Assembly (NCBI GenBank): GCA_002454195.1
Contig: DKIJ01000002.1
Location: forward strand, 28,847 to 92,846
From: Flavobacterium sp. UBA6721
GTDB taxonomy: Bacteria > Bacteroidota > Bacteroidia > Flavobacteriales > Flavobacteriaceae
Direction of reading: 5' to 3'
DNA: 64,000 nucleotides
The translations under genes and the position numbers were made by a program. Of this stretch, positions 46,206 through 55,523 are shown in pieces. The notes below the pieces were generated by a model that worked only from the letters and a program-made list of their open reading frames with translations, did no database searches and was not told the DNA's origin. Positions within the stretch are counted from its first letter, which is position 1, and each line of letters starts with the position of its first letter.

Positions 46206-47448
46206 ATTTTATATAGCCATCATAAGTTGTTTGATTTTAAGCGCCACTAATCTGGCAGCCCAAACACTTTCTTTGGATAATATCTTGAGTACAATCAAGA
46301 CAAATAATCCTCAACTAAAAATGTATGATGCCGATATTCAAAGTATGGATGCAGCGGCAAAAGGAGCTAAAAGCTGGATGCCTCCTCAGGTGGAAACCGG
46401 TTTTTTTATGACACCCTACAATACCAAAATGTGGAAAGCAGATGAAGTGAACCCTGGTATGGGAAATTATATGTTGGGAGTTACGCAAATGATACCGAAT
46501 GCTTCCAAGTTAAAAGCGGATTCTAATCTTATGAATGCAATGTCTTCTGTTGAAAAAGAAAACAAAAACTATACAATTAATCAATTGAAAGCATTGGCAA
46601 AAACAAATTATTATCAATGGTTGGTTTTAAATAAAAAAATAAAAATAGCCAATGATAATTTGTCACTTTTAGAGTATATGATTAAAAGTATGGAGATACG
46701 CTATCAGTATAATATGGACAAATTGCCAACCTATTACAAAGCAAAATCACAATACAGCGCATTAGAAAGTATGATTCTAATGTTGCAAAATAACATTTCC
46801 CAAAAACGGATTATGCTAAATACCTTGATGGCTAGAGATAAAAACACCGCATTTGAAATTGATGAAATATACGAAATAAAAGATTTCAATTCTGCAATAT
46901 CAGATACCACTTCTCTTTCTAAAAACCGAAGCGATGTGAAAGCCATCGAAAAAACGATGAAAATAAACCAACTCAAAATTGCAGCCGAAAAAACAAAATT
47001 ATTGCCCGAGTTTGGTATAAAATACGACCATATGTTTGCTTTTGGAACACAACCTCAACAATTCTCCTTAATGGGTATGATTACCATTCCTATGCCTTGG
47101 TCATCCAAAATGAATAAAGCCAATATCAATAGTTTTCAAATTAAAAATGAAAGTCTGAACTATCAAAAACAAATGATTTTGAATGAAGCCACAGGTATGA
47201 TTTCGGGTATGACCACCGAATTAAACGCTTTAAAAAAACAATACGAAGTTGCCCAAAAAAGCATCATTCCTGCCTTGAAAAAAAATTATGAAACTGCAAT
47301 TTTGGCTTGGCAAAATAACACAGGTGATTTATTTCCCACTCTCGATGCTTGGGAAGCGTTAAATATGGCTCAAATTGATGCGTTAGATAAATTACAAAAT
47401 ATTTTGGCAGCACAAGTAGAAATTGAAAAACAATTAGAAACCAAATAA
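46192..47448 (+). CDS. TolC-like outer-membrane factor of the copper pump
   Basis: The 418-residue protein has a signal peptide (to about residue 23, NLAAQ) and the long-helix OEP pattern of TolC/CusC: SIMDNILSTIKTNNPQLKMYDADI-like start, paired internal repeats and coiled-coil segments ending ILAAQVEIEKQLETK. It starts inside the end of the CusA C-terminal gene (14-base overlap) and abuts the first adaptor (2-base gap). Confidence 0.88.
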   Translation: MLKNKFYIAIISCLILSATNLAAQTLSLDNILSTIKTNNPQLKMYDADIQSMDAAAKGAKSWMPPQVETGFFMTPYNTKMWKADEVNPGMGNYMLGVTQMIPNASKLKADSNLMNAMSSVEKENKNYTINQLKALAKTNYYQWLVLNKKIKIANDNLSLLEYMIKSMEIRYQYNMDKLPTYYKAKSQYSALESMILMLQNNISQKRIMLNTLMARDKNTAFEIDEIYEIKDFNSAISDTTSLSKNRSDVKAIEKTMKINQLKIAAEKTKLLPEFGIKYDHMFAFGTQPQQFSLMGMITIPMPWSSKMNKANINSFQIKNESLNYQKQMILNEATGMISGMTTELNALKKQYEVAQKSIIPALKKNYETAILAWQNNTGDLFPTLDAWEALNMAQIDALDKLQNILAAQVEIEKQLETK

Positions 47449-47450
47449 TT

Positions 47451-48698
47451 ATGAACAAGTATATAAAATATGGTTTGGCTCTTATTGTAATTTCCATTAT
47501 CGGAATTGCAATCTATTTCTTTGCCAAAAAATCAGATAATCATTCAGAAATGGGGCATCAAAACGAGGTTTACACTTGTTCGATGCACCCTGAAATCATT
47601 AGAGATAAACCCGGAAATTGTCCCATTTGCGGAATGACTTTGGTAAAAAAAGTAACAGAAAACAATTCCGTTGACGACAATTCAATCGACAATCTTATAA
47701 AACCTACCGACAATTTTATAGTAGGTAATTATCAAACGACAACGGCAATAGACACCACCTTAAGCAGTGAAATAAATCTACCGGGAATTGTGGGGTATGA
47801 TCCCAATTCATCGGTAAATATTGCAGCTCGAATGAGCGGAAGAATAGAGCGAATGTATGTCAATTATAAATATCAAAAAGTAAATAAAGGACAAAAACTA
47901 TTTGATTTATACAGCCCAGAATTACTGACGGAGCAAAAAAACTTCATTTATATGGTCATTAATGATGTTGAAAATCCTTCGATTATTGATGCATCCAGAC
48001 AAAAATTGTTGCTTTATGGAATGACTCAAAATCAAATAAATGCGCTGTCTAATTCCAAAAAAGTAAACCCGCTAATAACAATTTATAGTCCTGCTTCCGG
48101 AATTATTGACGGAACCGAAACAATGGATAATACAACTAAACCTGTGATGCAAAGTGCAAGTAGCAACACTGAAGTTTTGGATGTTAAGGAAGGAAATTAT
48201 ATAAAAAAAGGAGAAGTCATTTTTAAACTATTAAATACGGATAAAGTATGGGGAATATTCAATGTTTTCCAAGGATATAATAGTCTAATAAAAGCCAATC
48301 AATCCATCAGAATTACTACCGAACTAGACAAAGATGAATTCATAGATGCAAAAATAAATTTTGTCGAAACACAATTAAATGCTGCTGATAAAACCAATAG
48401 AATTCGAGTTTATTTAAATAACAATAAATTGAAATTACCCATTGGTTTGCGATTGCAAGGCGTTGTGAAAACAAATCCAGTAAAAGGAATTTGGATTCAA
48501 AAACAGTCAATGGTAAGCATTGGAAACAAGAAAATAGTTTTCTTGAAAATGGAAAATGGCTTTAGGGCATCCTCCATAAAAACAGGAATTGAAATGGATG
48601 ATTTTATTCAAATTATTGAGGGTATTTCAGTAAAAGACACCATTGCCACAAATGCACAATATTTAATTGACAGCGAAAGCTTTATTAAAACCGAATAA
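47451..48698 (+). CDS. cusB: CusB-like adaptor 1 with metal-binding ribbon
   Basis: The 415-residue membrane-fusion protein has one N-terminal anchor (GLALIVISIIGIAIYFF), then the metal-binding ribbon YTCSMHPEIIRDKPGNCPICGM (about residues 38-59), followed by barrel-sandwich, hairpin and beta-barrel domains. In CusB, N-terminal Met ligands pass Cu(I) to CusA; this ribbon may do the same. It overlaps the next adaptor by one base. Confidence 0.87.
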   Translation: MNKYIKYGLALIVISIIGIAIYFFAKKSDNHSEMGHQNEVYTCSMHPEIIRDKPGNCPICGMTLVKKVTENNSVDDNSIDNLIKPTDNFIVGNYQTTTAIDTTLSSEINLPGIVGYDPNSSVNIAARMSGRIERMYVNYKYQKVNKGQKLFDLYSPELLTEQKNFIYMVINDVENPSIIDASRQKLLLYGMTQNQINALSNSKKVNPLITIYSPASGIIDGTETMDNTTKPVMQSASSNTEVLDVKEGNYIKKGEVIFKLLNTDKVWGIFNVFQGYNSLIKANQSIRITTELDKDEFIDAKINFVETQLNAADKTNRIRVYLNNNKLKLPIGLRLQGVVKTNPVKGIWIQKQSMVSIGNKKIVFLKMENGFRASSIKTGIEMDDFIQIIEGISVKDTIATNAQYLIDSESFIKTE

Positions 48699-49918
48699 TG
48701 ATGAAGACAATAAAAACAATAAGTTTACTATCAATACTATTTACGGTAATGATAGCTTGTAATTCTAAAAACAAAGAAGACCATAGCAAACACAATAAGA
48801 GTGCAGCAAAAACATTTTACACTTGCTCTATGGATCCACAAGTTAAAGAAGACAAACCAGGCAAATGCCCTATTTGCCATATGGAGTTAACCCCGATAAA
48901 ACAAGATGACAAAGAGGCTAACGAAATAAGTTTGAGTAAACAGCAAATACAATTGGGAAATATCACTACCCAAACTATTTCAGAAACTCAAAGTAGTTTA
49001 GAGCAAAATTATACCGGAGTCTTGACCATTAATCAAGAGAAAATCAAAACTATTTCTGCAAGAGCAATGGGACGAATTGAAAAGTTGTATTTCAAAACCG
49101 TTGGTGATTATGTTGCTAAAAACCAAGCCGTATATCAATTGTATAGTGAAGATATTGCCATTGCCAAACAGGATTATTTCACGGCACACAAACAACTGGC
49201 AATGCCTGGCGATTTTGGAAAGAATGCCCGAAATATGCTCAATGCAGCAAAACAAAAACTGTTGTTCTTTGGTCTATCCAATGCCCAAATTGAAAGTTTA
49301 AAAACCCTCAAAGATGTTTCTCCATATACAATTTTTCACAGTACAGTCAGTGGAACAATATCGGAAATAAGTACCACAGAAGGCAGTTATGCAATGGAAG
49401 GTTCTAGCATCATTAAATTGGCTGATTTAAACAGTCTTTGGTTAGAAACACAGGTCAACGTAAACTATGCTAAAAATCTAAAAATAGGACAAAAAGCCCA
49501 AATTACATTTACCGATTTTCCTGACAAAACTATAAATGCACAAGTCTCTTTTATCAATCCGGAAATAAATCCAGATACTCGTCTGCTTTTAATTCGATTG
49601 GAAATCCCAAATCCAAATTTGCAACTAAAACCCGGGATGCAAGCTATGGCAAAATTAACACAATCCAATCTAAAAGGGTTGTATATCCCTATTGATGCAG
49701 TGATTAGGGAAGAAAACGCCTCTTATATCTGGGTAGAAAAAAGACCGGGAGTATTTGAAAATCTAATGGTCGAAACAGGAATCGAAACCAATGGAATGAT
49801 AGAAATTAAATCTGAAATAGATAAGTCAAAAAAAGTCGTAATTACTGGAGCTTATGCGATAAATAGTGAGTATAAATTCCGCAAAGGCAGCGACCCAATG
49901 GAAGGAATGAAAATGTAA
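48698..49918 (+). CDS. cusB: CusB-like adaptor 2 with metal-binding ribbon
   Basis: The 406-residue lipoprotein (signal ending VMIACNS) repeats the architecture of adaptor 1: ribbon YTCSMDPQVKEDKPGKCPICHM (about residues 42-63; His replaces the usual Gly in CPICGM), then barrel-sandwich and beta-barrel domains (GTISEISTTEGSYAMEGS). Tandem adaptors beside one pump are uncommon. It is the last pump gene; a 5-fold-repeat protein follows 168 bases on. Confidence 0.87.
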   Translation: MMKTIKTISLLSILFTVMIACNSKNKEDHSKHNKSAAKTFYTCSMDPQVKEDKPGKCPICHMELTPIKQDDKEANEISLSKQQIQLGNITTQTISETQSSLEQNYTGVLTINQEKIKTISARAMGRIEKLYFKTVGDYVAKNQAVYQLYSEDIAIAKQDYFTAHKQLAMPGDFGKNARNMLNAAKQKLLFFGLSNAQIESLKTLKDVSPYTIFHSTVSGTISEISTTEGSYAMEGSSIIKLADLNSLWLETQVNVNYAKNLKIGQKAQITFTDFPDKTINAQVSFINPEINPDTRLLLIRLEIPNPNLQLKPGMQAMAKLTQSNLKGLYIPIDAVIREENASYIWVEKRPGVFENLMVETGIETNGMIEIKSEIDKSKKVVITGAYAINSEYKFRKGSDPMEGMKM

Positions 49919-50020
49919 TACTTAAAACAAGTAAAAGAAGAAAATACCATAAATTTTACATAGAATTCTAATCTCCTTTTTATGATTATAAATACTTTAA
50001 AATAAAGAAAATAAATAAAT

Positions 50021-50066
50021 CGGGCAACAGCGATACTGAAGACCGAGCAACAGCGGAACTGACGAC
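50021..50066. repeat. Tandem 23-bp repeat before the beta-flower-like gene
   Basis: Two copies of a GC-rich word, CGGGCAACAGCGATACTG and CGAGCAACAGCGGAACTG, each 23 bases long, match at 19 of 23 positions. They lie 20 bases before ATG 50086, amid AT-rich DNA. Confidence 0.5.
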
Positions 50067-50085
50067 AATTAAACATCTATTTATT

Positions 50086-50562
50086 ATGAAAACACAAAAA
50101 TTAATTTTGACAAAAACAGTTTCATTACTAACAATGTTTTTAATGGTAATTTCTTTAAGTGTAAACGCACAAACAAAATCGAACTCCACATCACCTGGAA
50201 AAATTCATATTAATAAAAAGGGTGAAATTCACGATCACGGTTGGAACAAATTAGGATTTATTACCAAAGACAACATCGTGAAAGACAATGAAGGCAAAAC
50301 TATCTATTTTATCGATGGAAACGGTAATGTTATTGATTCTAATGGGAAAAAGTTGGGTAGGGCCAAAAAGAATGGTTCGTACTACAACATAAAAGGCGAA
50401 AACGTGGTGAATATCGGAAAAACAGAAGCAGAAAAATGCGAAATACTGGATCCAAAAGGTCATAATTTAGGTAGTGTACATCAAAATTACAAACTACACG
50501 CGTGTGCCGCTCACTGCCTACTGTTGGAAAAAAAGATGAATGAGGAAAAATCTAAAAATTAA
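50086..50562 (+). CDS. Exported repeat protein resembling the 5-fold beta-flower family
   Basis: The 158-residue protein has a signal peptide ending VNAQT and several short repeats of the form G-x-(I/V)-x-D/N-x-x-G-x-x-L-G (HDHGWNKLGFI, IDSNGKKLGRA, LDPKGHNLGSV), characteristic of the 5-fold beta-flower type. A C-terminal CAAHC gives possible metal ligands. Function unknown. It is followed by a strong terminator that ends the copper operon. Confidence 0.6.
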   Translation: MKTQKLILTKTVSLLTMFLMVISLSVNAQTKSNSTSPGKIHINKKGEIHDHGWNKLGFITKDNIVKDNEGKTIYFIDGNGNVIDSNGKKLGRAKKNGSYYNIKGENVVNIGKTEAEKCEILDPKGHNLGSVHQNYKLHACAAHCLLLEKKMNEEKSKN

Positions 50563-50568
50563 TTTTTT

Positions 50569-50606
50569 AATAAATGGTTCGTACTAAAACGAACCATTTA
50601 TTTTAT
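50569..50606 (+). terminator. Terminator after the copper pump operon
   Basis: A 14-bp perfect stem (50569-50582 with 50589-50602, arm AATAAATGGTTCGT) has a 6-base loop and is followed by TTTT. Confidence 0.85.
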
Positions 50607-50670
50607 ACTATAAAATGACTTTCAGTTAATTGCAAAAACGAATAAGTAATAAGATATAGCTGTATTAAAA

Positions 50671-51915
50671 ATGAACAACCTTACTCAAATAATCCAACAA
50701 TACAAAACCGACACCGAAAGTGTTTATACTACTTGGTTTGTAGATAATGACCAACGATTAAAAGCATTTCGGACTATTCGTCGTGGAGTTTTACAAGTGA
50801 TACACGACATCAAAAACAAAACTTTCCCAAACGATTTTAAAGACAGTAGTTTAGAATTTGTATTGAGTTGTATAGCAGAACAAAAACAAATATTTGTTGG
50901 CGTAGCACATCCTTTTTATTGGAAACCAAAATTAAGAATTCCAGATATTTACGAAAACCAAAACAATAAAATTGCTTTTGGTCAATTTCTCGAAAACTGC
51001 ATTAATGCAAAAACAGAAGAACAAATAGTAAAAGAAATTGTAAAACTAGACGAACTCAAAATAAAAGGTCTTGGTCCAGCCGTGGCCAGTATTTTATATT
51101 TCTTGCACCCAACTTGGTTTCCACCATTCAATACAGCAATTCTTAATGGATTCAATTTTCTATTCAAAGACAAGAAGAAGTTGGGCAGTTGGACAGAATA
51201 TTTAAAAATTAGGGAAACCTTAATAGAAACTAACAGTAAACATAAGTCGGTATTATCAAATGATTTAGGAGCGATTGCAGGATTATGTTTTGAAATTGGG
51301 ACACAAAAAATGATTATTGGTAACGATGAATATTTAAGCGAAGAAGAACGCAATAAATTTGAAAAAAACATCTTAAAACGCCAAAAAGAAATCCAGGAAG
51401 AAAAATTAGCAGAAAACCTTCATAACGAAATGCAATACCATTTATTAAAAATTGGGATTTCATTAGGCTTTGATGTAACACCAGCGAGTAACGACAAAAG
51501 CAAATCGTTTGACGGACAAAGTTTTTCATTTATTTCGCTTAATAAGTTCCCAGAATTACCAACAGACAAAGACACTCAAAATACAATCAAATTAATTGAT
51601 GTGTTATGGTTTCAAAAAGGGACAAACAAAATTATTGGAGCATTTGAAGTCGAAAAAAGTACCAGTATCTATTCGGGAATATTACGATTATCTGATTTGT
51701 ATTTTAGTATCTCTAATGGCGAAGAAGTCTTTTATATCATTATTCCGGACAGTCGGGAAAAAGATGTCATTCAACAACTCAACCGACCAGTTATAAAAAA
51801 CTCAAAAATGAATATCAAGTACATTCTGTTTTCAGAATTAAGAGCCAATTGTGATGCTATTTGCAAATTTGGTACAAACCATTCTATAATGGATAAAATC
51901 TCAAAATCAGTTTAA
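50671..51915 (+). CDS. Putative PD-(D/E)XK nuclease with a helix-hairpin-helix region
   Basis: The 414-residue protein has three parts. The first (about residues 1-130) is helical. Next comes a helix-hairpin-helix-like stretch, DELKIKGLGPAVASILYFLHP (about 127-147; AlkA-like). The C-terminal part contains IDVLWF, then GAFEVEKSTSI, which fits the D-(x)n-E-x-K catalytic core of the PD-(D/E)XK nucleases. Restriction-type or DNA-repair-type function is inferred, with no methyltransferase neighbour. It sits as a separate unit, after the terminator, inside the copper block. Confidence 0.6.
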   Translation: MNNLTQIIQQYKTDTESVYTTWFVDNDQRLKAFRTIRRGVLQVIHDIKNKTFPNDFKDSSLEFVLSCIAEQKQIFVGVAHPFYWKPKLRIPDIYENQNNKIAFGQFLENCINAKTEEQIVKEIVKLDELKIKGLGPAVASILYFLHPTWFPPFNTAILNGFNFLFKDKKKLGSWTEYLKIRETLIETNSKHKSVLSNDLGAIAGLCFEIGTQKMIIGNDEYLSEEERNKFEKNILKRQKEIQEEKLAENLHNEMQYHLLKIGISLGFDVTPASNDKSKSFDGQSFSFISLNKFPELPTDKDTQNTIKLIDVLWFQKGTNKIIGAFEVEKSTSIYSGILRLSDLYFSISNGEEVFYIIIPDSREKDVIQQLNRPVIKNSKMNIKYILFSELRANCDAICKFGTNHSIMDKISKSV

Positions 51916-51940
51916 TAAAAACCAATAATTAAATAGCAAA

Positions 51941-52324
51941 ATGAATAAGAGAATAATATTAATAGTGTTTCTTCTAACTAATCTTTTTGGATTTACACAA
52001 AACGAGGGGAATGATTTGATTGGGAATTGGCAAACAAATGATAAAATTTATCTGATCAAAATTTTTAAAGAAAATAATCAATATCAAGCTATTATCTATT
52101 CTATTAAAGGTAAAATAGTAGAGAAGAAAAAAAATAATATTTGGGATTTAAAGTTCAATCCTGACAAAAAAATATGGGAAAATGGAAAACTACAGTTACC
52201 CGATATGAAGCATAGTGTTGACTGTCAAATTAAAATGAGTAACAAGAACGAAGCCATAATTTTAGGGTATCATGGAATAAAATTTCTTGGAAAAGAAAGA
52301 AAAATGAAACGAATAAATGAGTAA
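51941..52324 (+). CDS. DUF2147-like exported protein
   Basis: The 127-residue protein has a signal peptide ending LFGFTQN and the DUF2147-type beta-barrel text: GNDLIGNWQTNDKIYLIKIFKENNQYQA, GKIVEKKKNNIWDLKFNPDK, LGYHGIKFLGKERKMKRI. Function unknown in the family (lipocalin-like binding suspected). Its stop overlaps the start of the AraC-type regulator by 8 bases (ATGAGTAA). Confidence 0.75.
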   Translation: MNKRIILIVFLLTNLFGFTQNEGNDLIGNWQTNDKIYLIKIFKENNQYQAIIYSIKGKIVEKKKNNIWDLKFNPDKKIWENGKLQLPDMKHSVDCQIKMSNKNEAIILGYHGIKFLGKERKMKRINE

Positions 52325-52889
52325 ACATATCAAACTCTATATCAAGAATATGGTATGCAGCCGCTGCAAGATGGTAGTAAAATCTATATTTGAAAGCCTG
52401 GGAGTTAATCCTATTTCAGTTGAGTTGGGTGAAGTCGAATTAAAAAATAACATTTCCGAAAATCAAAAAAACGAATTACTAAAAAAGCTTCGTGCTTTTG
52501 GCTTTGATTTAATCGATGATAGGAAAAGTAAAACGATTGACAAGATTAAAACATTGATTATTGATTTAGTCCAAAATAAAAACAATGATTTAAAAACAAA
52601 CCTTTCAGAATATTTATTTCAAGAGCTAAACCAAGACTATAATACCTTGAGCAATCTCTTTTCCGAAGTAGAAAACACAACAATTGAAAAATACTTCATC
52701 AATCAAAAAATTGAAAAAGTAAAAGAGTTGATTGTGTATGATGAATTATCGCTTAGTCAAATTGCCTATTCATTAAATTACAGTAGCGTTTCGCATTTAA
52801 GTAACCAATTCAAAAAAGTAACCGGTTTTTCACCAACATACTTCAAGAATTTAAAATCGATTAAAAGAAAACAAATAGAAGATTTATAA
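52317..52889 (+). CDS. HMA-AraC-type metal-sensing regulator
   Basis: The 190-residue protein has two parts. The N-terminal part (about residues 1-70) resembles an HMA domain, KLYIKNMVCSRCKMVVKSIF, with a CxxC metal pair (Cys14 and Cys17). The C-terminal part is an AraC helix-turn-helix (LIVYDELSLSQIAYSLNYSSVSHLSNQFKKVTGFSPTYFK, about 140-180). This would be a one-component sensor that binds Cu(I) and regulates the neighbouring copA and efflux genes. Its start overlaps the DUF2147 gene by 8 bases; copA begins 78 bases downstream. Confidence 0.82.
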   Translation: MSKHIKLYIKNMVCSRCKMVVKSIFESLGVNPISVELGEVELKNNISENQKNELLKKLRAFGFDLIDDRKSKTIDKIKTLIIDLVQNKNNDLKTNLSEYLFQELNQDYNTLSNLFSEVENTTIEKYFINQKIEKVKELIVYDELSLSQIAYSLNYSSVSHLSNQFKKVTGFSPTYFKNLKSIKRKQIEDL

Positions 52890-52967
52890 ATCTTGCAAAT
52901 CAAACCCAAAATTGTGCAACTCTAAAAAACAGTTAAGAAGGAAATTTGTATTAAAATAATATAAAAG

Positions 52968-55505
52968 ATGATACATACTTACAACATTACCGGAATGACT
53001 TGCGATGGTTGTCGAACCAAAGTCGAAAAAACATTGAATACTATTGATGGTATTGAAGCAAAAGTTTCATTAAGCCCACCAGTGGCCATAATTACTATGG
53101 ACAAACACATTCCAACATCAAAGTTGCAGGAAGCACTGACGACTGTTGGAAAATACACCATAGAAATGAGCAATGATAAAACTACAGAAGATACTACAAC
53201 TAATGAATCCGCTGCAAAGTCATGTTGTTCTACTCATGAGCATAATTATAAAAAAGAGGCTGTTATACCAACCAACGCCGCTGGTAAATATTATTGCCCA
53301 ATGCATTGCGAAGGCGAAAAAGTCTATGACAAAGCGGGCGATTGTCCTGTGTGTGGAATGGATCTAGTCAAAGCACCTGAACTAACCGTAAACAAGACAC
53401 TATATACTTGTCCAATGCATCCCGAAGTAATTAGTGAAACTCCGGGTTCCTGTCCTATATGCGGTATGGATTTAGTACCAATGGAACCAAGCGAAAGCGA
53501 AGACCAAAGGACTTATAAAGATTTGGTTAAGAAAATGAAAATAGCAGTTGTGTTTACAGTTCCCATTTTCGCCATTGCCATGATTGAAATGGCACACAAT
53601 AATCCTTTATTGCAACTAATGGATGCGGACAAATGGAACTGGGTACAGCTTATTTTATCTCTTCCTGTTGTTTTTTATGCCTGTTGGGTATTTTTTGTCC
53701 GCGCCTGGAAATCAATTATTACTTGGAATCTGAATATGTTCACACTCATCGGAATTGGAACGGGAGTGGCATTTTTATTTAGTTTAGTCGGAATGTTTTT
53801 TCCGGATATTTTTCCAAGTGAATTCAAAACAGAACACGGAACTGTATTATTATACTTTGAAGCAACAACAGTTATTCTGACTTTAGTTTTGTTAGGACAA
53901 TTACTCGAAGCAAGGGCACACAGCCAAACCAGCGGAGCTATCAAAGAATTATTAAAACTTGCGCCAACTGAAGCTACTTTGGTTATTGATGGCGGTGATA
54001 AAGTAATATCAATCCACGACATCAAAAAAGGCGATTTATTGAGAGTAAAACCCGGAGATAAAATTCCTGTTGACGGTAAAATAACCGATGGGGAAAGCAG
54101 TATAGATGAAGCCATGATTACTGGTGAGCCAATACCGGTTGATAAAAAGAAAGGCGATAACGTAATTTCCGGAACAATAAACGGAAACAAATCATTTGTG
54201 ATGATAGCCGAAAAAGTAGGTTCCGAAACCTTGCTATCTCAAATCGTGCAAATGGTTAATGATGCTTCACGTTCCAGAGCACCAATTCAGAAATTAGCAG
54301 ATAGTATCTCCAAGTACTTTGTGCCAATTGTGGTCATTATATCGGCAATAACCTTTTTTGTTTGGGCAAAATTTGGTCCCGAACCAGCATTGGTGTATGG
54401 CTTTATAAATGCTATTGCTGTATTAATAATAGCCTGTCCTTGTGCTCTGGGTCTGGCAACTCCCATGTCAGTAATGGTTGGTGTTGGCAAAGGAGCACAA
54501 TCAGGCGTTTTGATAAAGAATGCTGAGGCTTTAGAGAACATGAATAAGGTTAATGTTTTAATTACCGATAAAACAGGAACCATCACCGAAGGAAAACCAT
54601 CTGTCGAAAAAATTTATGCATCCAATAACAACGATAGTGACTTATTGCAAAGCATTGCTTCCTTAAACCAATATAGTGAACATCCATTGGCACAAGCTGT
54701 GGTAATTTATGCCAAAACAAAATCCATTTCTTTAATCGAAGTAAAAGATTTTGAAGCCGTTGCCGGAAAAGGAGTTACAGGAACAGTTGCTGGTAAAAAA
54801 GTAGCATTAGGTAATAAAAAACTAATGGAACAAGTTAAAGCAACAGTTTCTGACGATTTAGAGAACAAAATCATTATTGAACAAAAATTAGGAAAAACAG
54901 TCTCTTACATTGCCGTTGATAACATAGCTGTTGGTTTTGTATCTATAACAGATGCTATTAAAACTTCTAGCAAAGAAGCCATAAAAGAATTAATGAGCCA
55001 GGGTGTCGAAGTAATCATGATGACTGGTGACAATGTCAATACAGCTAAAGCAGTTGCTGATGAATTGGGATTAAAAACCTATAAAGCTGGATGCTTACCC
55101 GAAGACAAACTCAAAGAAATTAAAAAATTGCAGGCAGAAGGCAAAATTGTAGCCATGGCTGGCGATGGTATAAATGATGCGCCGGCATTGGCACAAGCCA
55201 ACATTGGAATAGCAATGGGAACAGGAACAGATGTCGCTATTGAAAGTGCCAAAATAACTCTGGTCAAAGGCGATTTACAGGGTATCGTAAAAGCCAAGAA
55301 TTTAAGCCATGCTGTTATGAGAAATATTAAACAAAATCTATTTTTTGCCTTTTTCTATAATGTACTTGGTGTCCCAATTGCAGCTGGTGTGTTATATCCG
55401 GTTTTCGGAATTTTACTATCTCCTATGATTGCAGCTTTGGCAATGTCTTTCAGCTCCGTATCTGTTATTATCAATGCCTTGAGACTAAGAGGTTTAAAAC
55501 TATAA
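52968..55505 (+). CDS. copA: Cu(I)-exporting P-type ATPase CopA with three metal-binding modules
   Basis: The 845-residue pump has an HMA domain (GMTCDGCRTKVEKTL, about residues 8-22), a Cys-pair CCSTHEH linker and two successive metal ribbons (YYCPMHCEG-CPVCGMDL, about 107-135; YTCPMHPEV-CPICGMDL, about 149-172). The membrane CPC is at 490-492 (ACPCALGLATPMSVMV) and the phosphorylated Asp534 is in ITDKTGTITEG; SEHPLAQAVV and MAGDGINDAPALAQA follow. The CPC surroundings fit the Cu(I) class PIB-1. The preceding regulator and its 78-base gap make it the likely target. Confidence 0.95.
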   Translation: MIHTYNITGMTCDGCRTKVEKTLNTIDGIEAKVSLSPPVAIITMDKHIPTSKLQEALTTVGKYTIEMSNDKTTEDTTTNESAAKSCCSTHEHNYKKEAVIPTNAAGKYYCPMHCEGEKVYDKAGDCPVCGMDLVKAPELTVNKTLYTCPMHPEVISETPGSCPICGMDLVPMEPSESEDQRTYKDLVKKMKIAVVFTVPIFAIAMIEMAHNNPLLQLMDADKWNWVQLILSLPVVFYACWVFFVRAWKSIITWNLNMFTLIGIGTGVAFLFSLVGMFFPDIFPSEFKTEHGTVLLYFEATTVILTLVLLGQLLEARAHSQTSGAIKELLKLAPTEATLVIDGGDKVISIHDIKKGDLLRVKPGDKIPVDGKITDGESSIDEAMITGEPIPVDKKKGDNVISGTINGNKSFVMIAEKVGSETLLSQIVQMVNDASRSRAPIQKLADSISKYFVPIVVIISAITFFVWAKFGPEPALVYGFINAIAVLIIACPCALGLATPMSVMVGVGKGAQSGVLIKNAEALENMNKVNVLITDKTGTITEGKPSVEKIYASNNNDSDLLQSIASLNQYSEHPLAQAVVIYAKTKSISLIEVKDFEAVAGKGVTGTVAGKKVALGNKKLMEQVKATVSDDLENKIIIEQKLGKTVSYIAVDNIAVGFVSITDAIKTSSKEAIKELMSQGVEVIMMTGDNVNTAKAVADELGLKTYKAGCLPEDKLKEIKKLQAEGKIVAMAGDGINDAPALAQANIGIAMGTGTDVAIESAKITLVKGDLQGIVKAKNLSHAVMRNIKQNLFFAFFYNVLGVPIAAGVLYPVFGILLSPMIAALAMSFSSVSVIINALRLRGLKL

Positions 55506-55523
55506 TAATTAACGATAACACGA

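Noticed and set aside
53675..54190. Long antisense frame in copA
   Set aside because: It mirrors a strongly supported P-type ATPase domain; it is a codon-bias shadow.
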